A stretch of DNA of 64,000 nucleotides, from the NCBI GenBank assembly GCA_903813345.2, contig CAIIXF020000003.1, positions 20,288,931-20,352,930 on the forward strand. The letters run 5' to 3'. This DNA is from Owenia fusiformis (Eukaryota; Annelida; Polychaeta; Sabellida; Oweniidae). Every line of letters begins with the position of its first letter. The first letter of the stretch is position 1. Shown in pieces: positions 57,237 to 64,000 of this stretch. The notes below the pieces were generated by a model, which was given only the letters and a program-made list of their open reading frames with translations, made no database searches and was not told the origin of the DNA. The position numbers and the translations under genes were made by a program.

Positions 57237-60029
57237 GGGCGTAAGTCTTGTACAATCCCGTGTTCCGTGCCCGTGTTACATGGACGAAGCTTACGGTCCC
57301 AAACTGAATGCAACAAATAACACAGTTAATAAAATCATAATAGGGTTATACCTTTCATATTTTAGCAATATGAAAGTAGGATAACGACAATCAAGTTCTG
57401 AAAGTTTCATGACTCTCATTCAAATTATTTGTATTATTTTTCATAGCCTTTCACAGATATGTTCGATTTCATCCACTTCCTGTAAATGCATGACTAGCTA
57501 TATACTGAGTGTAAAATCATTATAGAGATAATAATAAAAGCTATTAAAAATTGTACATTTTCGCCTTATTTATGAAAGTGAAGCAAGGTCATATCGTATT
57601 AATATGCTACAATATTATAGGCAGGACAGAGTATATACCACAGCGCCCCCCTCCCCCTATCCATAAAGAAATCCTATTATAAAACGTGATGATCAGATAA
57701 ATACCTCATAATTTAGCGCAAATGCGTTTAGATATTTATGTCATAAATGACGACACATGGCCCAAATGTCCATTGATACCCAGTAAAAGCCAATCGGAGT
57801 ATCAACGTTAGGTTATAAATACCATAAATACTCATTGATATTAGTATAAACAGAATAATATGTATTGCGTAACTCGGGTCACATGGCATTAATACCCAAA
57901 TAGATACCCCTGTGTATTAACATGACTTTGATAAATACACATTAATAAACTACTAATACATTCCAAGCTGTAAATAAATACATCATAAATAACCAACACC
58001 ATTCATGGGTTATTTGAAAAACGGTATATGACTTAAATACCTAGTTGGTATTTAGTGATATCTATCTAAACGATAAACAGTTATTAACGGTGATTGTTGA
58101 ATCATTTTTCTTAATAATCAATAAATAGTTTATTAATCCCATAGAGATTTAAGTGCCTTTGACGCAGTGTTGGATTGTGCATTGTGATGCTTTAAAAATA
58201 AAAAATTACATTATAATATAAGTGTGACTGTTCAGTTATTCCTTCAAAGTTTGAACATTTAGTATTGAGAAAATATTTTTTGTTATAGTCAAAGTGGTTG
58301 AATATTATCTGATACGAAAGTGAAAGAGACAACGGGGACCTTATGAAAATAGACATTTAATCTTACAGAGGCCATCGTAGGCGTGTTGTATAGGTCAACA
58401 AAAGGCCAAATCCTAGATATAAAAGATAGCAACGTAGTTAACTTTGAAACAAGATTGGTTAGTTACTGAATTTACTATAGTACCCAGTCAATAGTTACGT
58501 AGTTAATGAAAATTGAAAACACCGATTGATTTTTGGGTCCTATCACACCATTAAACCTGACAATTAGAAGATGTATGGAATAACTCCCCCCACACATATC
58601 GCTATTTCTTAAAATTCATTCCGTAAGGTGTTTATGCATATAGGCGATTAAAGCCAAGAATGAACCTAAACACCCAGCAATGCACCACAATTACAATACA
58701 AATCACTCACAAAAACCAACACATGCATGAATCAGCATGAATCAGAGCTAATCAAGAATGGACGATCTTGCACAGGTATTCATACAAGAACCTCTATGTC
58801 TTATTGTAGACGCAAATAAATGATACATACAAACATAACACGTACATGACTGAATCCACATATTACGACTAGCCACAATGGTCTCCGTTCCTTTAAAGAG
58901 GCTCTATGCCATAGGATAACACAATCAAGACCCCTCTGGGCTTTTTTGCATATTGAGTTTCAACACATATACCCATCAACCTACCGAAGAAGAAGTCTCA
59001 AATCCCCCTCTTTCAGTGTTAATTTTTCGATTGTGCTGGCCGATCTAATTATTTTCGAAGAAATTAATTCAATCTGAAGTTTGAATATACCGGGAAAGTC
59101 CTCCTGTTATCTGATTGATCGTTGAATTTGCTTATCATACACCTGATTGGCTGCCTGGTTCAAGGCGCTTGTGGGCGATTGTGTGACTCAATGGGGATTC
59201 CCCTCGCTAGTCGAGGAATCGATTGTGTTTAATGTTTGGTTGTTCTGCTCATTATTTCCGATATTTCGGCATACCCCAAAGTTATTCTCAAGATATATCC
59301 ATGGTATGTGAGATATTATATGAGCAATAACAATAGGACTTCATTGATTGTCTGGGGGAGAAACCTGTGGCATAATGCATCTTTAAAGCGTTTGTATTAT
59401 GTTGTCGATTCCATTACAACTTTGGTAATTTCCCTTTGGCACTCGAGCTTAGACATTGCATTCTTTCCTCCATTTTAAGGAATATATCTCAGTAGTCTAA
59501 TAGGCACAGTGACCCGGAAGTGTTCGGCAGAGGTCAAATATAAGCGCTCTGATTGGTCAATTTTAATCACGTGACCTCGCTGTGATTGGTCAATTTATAA
59601 GCCACGTGACTCGGTACGTATTAGCCTCTATGGGTTTAATAACATGGGTTAATGGGCAATAAATGTCTCATTAACATTGATGGATGGTTTATCATGAATT
59701 TATAATCTAGCTTCAGCCCGCACTTACGGTACAATCCTAGCAATTTGATGAGATGGTTGACAGCTGTAAGTCGTAAAAAAGGAATAATCAAACTCATAAA
59801 CCCAACTTCGATTACCAAGTTCGAAACGGCCGTCAATCGATAATCTAGCTTAGTGAATAGGTTAATTAATAATCAAGACAGTCTTTAAACGGATATATTG
59901 ATAAATAAAAGTTTACTTAGGGCAAAAAAGTAGATTCCCTGTTTTGTTCCCCTCGCTTTCACAATGAGATCAATTACATCTTGAGAATTTTTCGGGGAAT
60001 TTTGAAATTTATTTATTTTTATTTACAAG
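57237..60029. other. Mostly gene-free interval before the Polinton
   Basis: 57690-58140 is rich in AAATACCTCATAA/CATAAATA words. About 58842-58883 is a single end of the family seen at 7720-10744 (GACTGAATCCACATATTACG then GACTAGCCACAATG). No gene is supported. Frames at 59236-59478 and 59636-59836 have no motif. Confidence 0.45.
59549..59610. promoter_or_regulatory. Duplicated CCAAT-box and CACGTG-box motif
   Basis: TGATTGGTCAATTTTAATCA then CGTGAC (59550-59575) is followed by TGATTGGTCAATTTATAAGC then CACGTGAC (59583-59610). Each half has an inverted CCAAT box and a CACGTG or TCACGTGAC core, a layout typical of animal promoters. No gene start can be tied to it. Confidence 0.35.
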
Positions 60030-60846
60030 TATAGCCTCGCAAAAATCTTATTTTACATTGTTCACTTATTTCAACATCCCGAGTCCATATACGACTATAT
60101 AATGTCAGAACTTTACATATTTAGCCAACAATATTTTAACCCTCGCGTAAATTTTCAATTTTATTTTTCATATTTTCACTTATTGTCTTAAGTCCACATA
60201 AAGAATAAAAGATGTAAGCGCGCTTCATTTTTGTCATTTTACCCTTACAAAAATTTTCATTTTTTCATTTTTATTTATTTCGACATCCTAAGACCGTATA
60301 CATACTACAACATGTCAAAACACTTCATTTTTGACCAACAAACGTTTTACCCTTACAAAAAATTTTCAATTCATTTTTTTCATTTTAACTTATTTCAATA
60401 TCCTAAGATCGTATACATATTATAACATGTCAAAACACTTAATTTTCGTCAGGCAAATGTTTTACCCTCGCAAAATTTTTCGATACTTTATTCATTTTCA
60501 CCTATTTCAGCAGTCCGAGTCTGTATAAAGACTAAAAGATGTTAGCACACTTCATTTTTGTCCAAAAAATGTTTACCCTTACAAAAATTTTCAGTTTTAT
60601 TTTTTTTTATTTTTAACTTCTTTCAACATCCTAAGCCCATATACTCGCTATATGATCTCTAAACGCTTCATTTTTGTCCGACAATTTTTACCCTTACAAA
60701 AATTTTCAATTTTATTTTTTCATTCTTACTTAATTAAACATTTTAAGACCATATACATCAAACTATGTAATTACGATTCATTTTTGTCAAACAAATGTTT
60801 TACCCTCGCGAAAAATTTCGATATTTTTTTTTCATTTTGTCTACCA
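60030..60846. repeat. ~110-bp tandem repeat at Polinton left end
   Basis: Lines of the type CCCTTACAAAAATTTTCA or CCCTCGCAAAATTTTTCG recur near 60034, 60140, 60242, 60350, 60464, 60573, 60690 and 60803, each followed by T-rich sequence and an ACATCCTAAGACCGTATA-like line. Polintons often carry tandem repeats in their terminal inverted repeats, so this is probably the terminal region. The exact terminus and the 6-bp target duplication could not be found. Open frames here are repeat artefacts. Confidence 0.65.
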
Positions 60847-61680
60847 ATGAACAATGGTTTTAAAGTCGCATTCACTTATAAAGAACCAAGTCACGATTCT
60901 AACAACACTTCAGTTTTTGACATGGATGTGGAGGTTAGACGTTATCTTAGTCGGTTGTATTTCGATCCTACATTTAAGGGTAGCTTTACATCACCATCTA
61001 AATTTTACAAAAGTATCAAAGAACTTAGAAACGACATAACATTAAAAATGGTAAAGGATTTTTTGAATGGTGTTGAATCTTACACAATGTATAAACCTGT
61101 CAAGAGAAAATTTAAAAGAAGTCCAGTTGATACATTGGGAATTCATTATATGATGGAAGCCGATTTGATAGATTACAGCAAATTAAAATCAGACAACGAT
61201 AATTTTTCTTACGTTCTCTTGATCATTGACGTTTTCAGTAAATTTGTACACGCGAAACTATTAAAAACTAAAACGGCAAAGGAGACATTTCAAGCCATCA
61301 AAAGCATTTTGGATGATTTAGGCGAAGCTAAACACCCCGCCATCTTTAGGTTTGACCTGGGAAAAGAATTTGCCAACAATCTCTTGAAGGTATATTTAGA
61401 TAAATTAGGAATTAAACAAATCTTCAGTCTGAACGAAACAAAAAGCAACTTTATCGAGAGAGCTATTAAAACAATCTCTGGCCGAGTACACAGATACATG
61501 ATTGCTCGTCAATCTAATCGTTACGTCGATGTTCTAATGGATATAGTAAATGGTTACAACGAAACATTTCATAGAACTATCGGTAGGGCGCCATCTAGCG
61601 TGAATGAAGCCACCCAATACGAAGTTATGCATGAACAGTTGACGAGGCAAGAGCAACGTGAACAACGGGAAACTGGTTAA
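60847..61680 (+). CDS. Polinton retroviral-type integrase, N-terminal and catalytic part
   Basis: The ATG at 60847 (MNNGFKVAF) follows the repeat block and gives 277 residues. LYFDPTFKGSFTSPSKFYKS and YTMYKPVKRKFKR form the usual Polinton integrase N-terminal region. MEADLID (D106), FRFDLGKEF (D170) and SNFIERAIK (E204) are the DDE triad with about 33 residues between the last two, and YVLLIIDVFSKF precedes the second D. It would cut and join element ends. The frame ends early in EQREQRETG while the chromodomain half continues in another frame (61643-62086), so the gene is frameshifted here. An upstream extension to 60652 would only translate the repeats. Confidence 0.85.
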   Translation: MNNGFKVAFTYKEPSHDSNNTSVFDMDVEVRRYLSRLYFDPTFKGSFTSPSKFYKSIKELRNDITLKMVKDFLNGVESYTMYKPVKRKFKRSPVDTLGIHYMMEADLIDYSKLKSDNDNFSYVLLIIDVFSKFVHAKLLKTKTAKETFQAIKSILDDLGEAKHPAIFRFDLGKEFANNLLKVYLDKLGIKQIFSLNETKSNFIERAIKTISGRVHRYMIARQSNRYVDVLMDIVNGYNETFHRTIGRAPSSVNEATQYEVMHEQLTRQEQREQRETG

Positions 61681-62086
61681 AAACGTAAATGTCAAGAAAG
61701 AAAATGTGGCAAAGAAACGAAAATCAAAGGTTGTTTTTAAATTTAAAGTCCACGATTTAGTACGTATATCTACGTTACGACAACCATTTCAGAAGGAATA
61801 TCACGCGCGATGGACAGGTGAAATATTCAAAATTAAAAGTAAATATAAGAGGGACGGTGTACCCGTTTATAAATTGATGGATTATAACGACGATGACATA
61901 AAAGGCACATTCTATAACGAAGAATTGAATAGGGTGACCACTAAACCGGATCAGTTATTTCAAATAGATCATATTCTTAAATATAAGGGGCGATTACCAA
62001 ACAACAGATTGGCGTTAGTAAAATGGAAGTTCTGGCCGAAAAAATTCAATTCCTGGGTGAATGTTAAGGATATCTCTGAAATTTAA
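61643..62086 (+). CDS. Polinton integrase, C-terminal chromodomain part (shifted frame)
   Basis: Open from 61643 (after a TGA) and overlapping the first part. The SH3-like region VVFKFKVHDLVRISTLRQPF and ARWTGEIFKIKSKYKRDGVP is followed by FQIDHILKYKGR and LVKWKFWPKKFNSWVNVKDI, a chromodomain with the expected W-K-F-W and W residues. In relatives these belong to the same polypeptide as the catalytic core. One base gained or two lost between 61643 and 61680 would explain the split; a programmed shift is less likely. No good independent ATG is present (GTG at 61658). Confidence 0.85.
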   Translation, partial: RGKSNVNNGKLVKNVNVKKENVAKKRKSKVVFKFKVHDLVRISTLRQPFQKEYHARWTGEIFKIKSKYKRDGVPVYKLMDYNDDDIKGTFYNEELNRVTTKPDQLFQIDHILKYKGRLPNNRLALVKWKFWPKKFNSWVNVKDISEI

Positions 62087-62131
62087 AGACATGATAATTA
62101 AAATGAAATCATTTATACAAAAAAAAAAAAT

Positions 62132-62204
62132 AGGCCCGTCCGGGATTCGACCCCCGAGACCTCTCACATCCAAATTGAGAATCGTACTTCTAGATCAATG
62201 AGCC
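62132..62204 (-). tRNA. tRNA-Pro(UGG)-like gene inside Polinton
   Basis: On the minus strand it starts GGCTCATTGATCTAGAAG, with an anticodon arm CTCAA-TTTGGAT-GTGAG (anticodon TGG, one mismatch in the stem) and a T-arm with GGTCGAATCCCGG. The acceptor GGCTCAT pairs with ACGGGCC with one mismatch. A run of twelve T follows the 3' end directly, a Pol III terminator. Weak points are the loss of the usual GG in the D-loop and an 8-base T-loop, so it may be a decayed or tRNA-like sequence. It lies between the integrase and the penton-like gene, opposite to both. Confidence 0.55.
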
Positions 62205-62273
62205 CAAAGATATTCGATAGACTCGCCTCGCACCTGGGTATTTAAGAAGATACCTATACGGGTTAATTTAGTT

Positions 62274-62699
62274 ATGAGTTTGAAACAGACGTACGCACAT
62301 CTTTCGAGCGATGATTCCTTAATTTATTACGCGGATAACACTCAAAGTAAATTTACCAGCAAGTTACCCAATTACCAAACATTTAAAAAATTAGAAAACT
62401 GGACTTGCGGTTTAACCGAAATTTGTCTAGGTAAACATATAAATAAAGGCTTAATATACGTATATTGTAATATAATAGGTGAATCATTAGTAGGACCAAC
62501 TTCGAGGACGATCCTACGTACTATATCGACATCTAAGACATACTGCCAATTCAAAAATATATATTACTTGGATTTAGGACTAAACAACTTTAACGAGATC
62601 AGTATTACCTTGACTTATAAGGACGGTTCACCCGTTGAATTTACGAATAATAGCCCCACAACCTGCGTTTTACATTTTAAAAAGAGATTACATATTTGA
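62274..62699 (+). CDS. Polinton minor capsid (penton-like) protein, 141 aa
   Basis: It starts MSLKQTYAHLSSDDSLIYYA and has NTQSKFTSKLPNYQTF and WTCGLTEI near the N-terminus, then FKNIYYLDLGLNNFNEISIT and YKDGSPVEF...TCVLHFKKR at the end. This is the usual beginning and end of the Polinton minor capsid (penton-type single jelly roll). At 141 residues it is shorter than usual relatives, so an internal part may be missing. The frame is intact. It would form the capsid vertices if particles are made. Confidence 0.7.
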   Translation: MSLKQTYAHLSSDDSLIYYADNTQSKFTSKLPNYQTFKKLENWTCGLTEICLGKHINKGLIYVYCNIIGESLVGPTSRTILRTISTSKTYCQFKNIYYLDLGLNNFNEISITLTYKDGSPVEFTNNSPTTCVLHFKKRLHI

Positions 62700-62730
62700 G
62701 TAAACTTTTCGCCAATCTAATACAAAGGCT

Positions 62731-63078
62731 ATGGATATCTGGACAGATCTGTTCTCAAAACCAGAGAAAAAAATGGTTAAAATTAAAGTAAACAAGGCTC
62801 ATTATGTTCCTTTGAAAAGTGGTACAACCGACCAAACCGGAAGTGGGTCGCGTGTAACTATGATATCGCCGTCTGAAGCTAGTGTTCAAAGAGCTAGAGC
62901 GCGCATGCGTCGTGATAACATCATAGATACAGGCCCCCGGATTAAATCTATAAAACCTACCGTATTTAAAAATAAGACCACACGTACCAAAGGTATCGAA
63001 GGGAGTAACACCGTATTAAAGAAAAAACGTGGAAAACGTGAAAATAACACGCTCGGTATAAGTACCATATTTGATTAA
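62731..63078 (+). CDS. Small basic protein of unknown function, 115 aa
   Basis: It starts MDIWTDLFSKPEKKMVKIKV and is rich in K and R, with a QRARARMRR segment and a KKKRGKREN cluster near the C-terminus. No domain is recognised. It sits 31 bases after the penton-like gene and 38 before the major capsid gene, in the same direction. By position and charge it could condense DNA in the particle, but that is inference only. Confidence 0.6.
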   Translation: MDIWTDLFSKPEKKMVKIKVNKAHYVPLKSGTTDQTGSGSRVTMISPSEASVQRARARMRRDNIIDTGPRIKSIKPTVFKNKTTRTKGIEGSNTVLKKKRGKRENNTLGISTIFD

Positions 63079-63116
63079 AAGGGAAAAACAGATAAAACAA
63101 AAACAAATAAATAAAA

Positions 63117-64000
63117 ATGGATAACATTATGGACAGTTCTAGCGAGGTTGTGAATGAGCAGTTTATGATTTTCGATTCTCGCGACACGGATGTCAGCACG
63201 AAACAGTTGAAATACGTCAATTTTAGACCGATCAATTTATCAGATGGTAATCCATTAACCTTCGATATAACAAATAACGGAGATCACTACTTAGATTTGA
63301 GTAAAACAGTGTTATTCGTCAAGGCAAAAATAACCATGCCGGATGGGAGTCCATTGCCTTTAGATCCAAACGACCCGGCGGTATCTGCACCTAAAGTTAC
63401 ATGCGCTAATCTGTGGTTACATTCATTATTCTCGCAAGTGGATGTTCAAGTGCAGCAAAAATCAATTTCAACATCGGGACCTTATTACCCGTACAAAAGT
63501 TATATTCAAACATTACTGAATTCCCCTGCCTCTGACATGCAAGGTTACTTATCATCCCAAATGTATTTTAAGGATGAAGCCAGTCTAGGTAACGACCATA
63601 ACGGGTTTGACTCCAAAAATAATGGATTCCTGAGGAGAATGGCGCATACAATCGAGAGTTTGGAGGTTGAAATGGCGGGTCCATTGCACGCTGACATCTT
63701 TAAGATTGAAAAATATTTGTTGAATAACATAGATATTCAAGTCAAACTAACACCATCCCCGGCTGCCTTTAATTTAACAACTCATGATAACGACGTAGCT
63801 TATAAGGTTAAGATTACTGACGCATTTCTAAGAATTGCCAAAATTGAGCCGACACCCGGTGTATTGGAAGGTCACGCCCAAACGTTAAAGACGAATCTGG
63901 CTCAATATCCGTACATCGGCAGAGAAATGAAAAGTTTAAGTGTGGCCACCGGAAACCGCAATTTTCAAATCGATAATTTATTTCTAGGTAGGGTGCCTCA
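63117..64000 (+). CDS. Polinton major capsid protein (double jelly roll), 5' part
   Basis: ATG at 63117 after an A-rich leader, open to the end of the window (294 codons). HYLDLSKTVLFVKAKITMPD, LWLHSLFSQVDVQV, YYPYKSYIQTLLNSP, MAGPLHADIFKIEKYLLNN and ATGNRNFQIDNLFLGRVP are the conserved lines of Polinton/adintovirus-type major capsid proteins, which form hexon-like trimers. There is no break in the visible part. The rest lies beyond 64000. Position and strand fit a capsid gene cluster. Confidence 0.9.
   Translation, partial: MDNIMDSSSEVVNEQFMIFDSRDTDVSTKQLKYVNFRPINLSDGNPLTFDITNNGDHYLDLSKTVLFVKAKITMPDGSPLPLDPNDPAVSAPKVTCANLWLHSLFSQVDVQVQQKSISTSGPYYPYKSYIQTLLNSPASDMQGYLSSQMYFKDEASLGNDHNGFDSKNNGFLRRMAHTIESLEVEMAGPLHADIFKIEKYLLNNIDIQVKLTPSPAAFNLTTHDNDVAYKVKITDAFLRIAKIEPTPGVLEGHAQTLKTNLAQYPYIGREMKSLSVATGNRNFQIDNLFLGRVP

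Noticed and set aside
60231-60846. Frames rich in F, Y and K upstream of the integrase
   Set aside because: Translation of the ~110-bp AT-rich tandem repeat; the integrase is better started at 60847.

Overview
This is AT-rich eukaryotic DNA, most likely from a marine invertebrate animal. It contains a single host gene with canonical GT-AG introns. The rest is dense with DNA transposons, foldback and MITE-like repeats, minisatellites, LINE remnants and the left part of a Polinton (Maverick). No species can be named from the sequence alone.

Host gene: ten exons on the + strand (13415-52665) encode a flavin-containing monooxygenase (FMO). The exons join in phase into a 503-residue protein with the FAD motif GxGxxG, the FMO signature FxGxxxHxxxF, the NADPH-site motif VVGGSYSAGD and an FMO-like C-terminus. 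Intron 1 is 25.5 kb. Three unusual things happened inside this gene. (1) Exon 9 is split by a 3,999-bp two-gene transposon inserted at TTAA (element 47554-51552). Counting the TTAA once restores the reading frame exactly. (2) The first ~70 bases of exon 9 plus its splice-acceptor region have been amplified into about twelve 141-bp tandem copies immediately upstream (about 45640-47332). (3) The tail of exon 7 plus the start of intron 7 is duplicated downstream. The original copy then received an 809-bp TTAA-flanked MITE, while the duplicate keeps the unoccupied site.

Region by region: 1-5660 holds a composite foldback element whose arms are 42-bp tandem repeats. 7720-10744 is a TIR element (CACTGTGG ends, 5-bp TAACA target duplication). 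11411-11901 is a MITE with a TTA duplication. 13415 onward is FMO. Intron 1 holds a large palindrome (14341-15134), a decayed LINE (about 16415-17395, minus), a 12.66-kb element with perfect 49-bp TIRs and a 5-bp GC-rich duplication (18051-30713) containing a nested foldback array (18906-21701), several MITEs, a tRNA-derived SINE-like sequence and a cluster of palindromic modules around a LINE fragment (36900-38760). 53728-56862 is a 24-bp minisatellite of about 130 copies followed by an unrecognised terminal-exon-like ORF (56940-57236). 60030-64000 is the left part of a Polinton: a terminal tandem-repeat block, a retroviral-type integrase split by a frameshift, a minus-strand tRNA-Pro-like gene with a T-run terminator, a penton-like minor capsid protein, a small very basic protein and the 5' part of the double-jelly-roll major capsid protein, which runs off the window.

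Functional reading: the FMO allele shown here is probably inactive unless the exon 9 insert is excised. Polinton genes for DNA polymerase, ATPase and protease are not in view and would be expected beyond position 64000.
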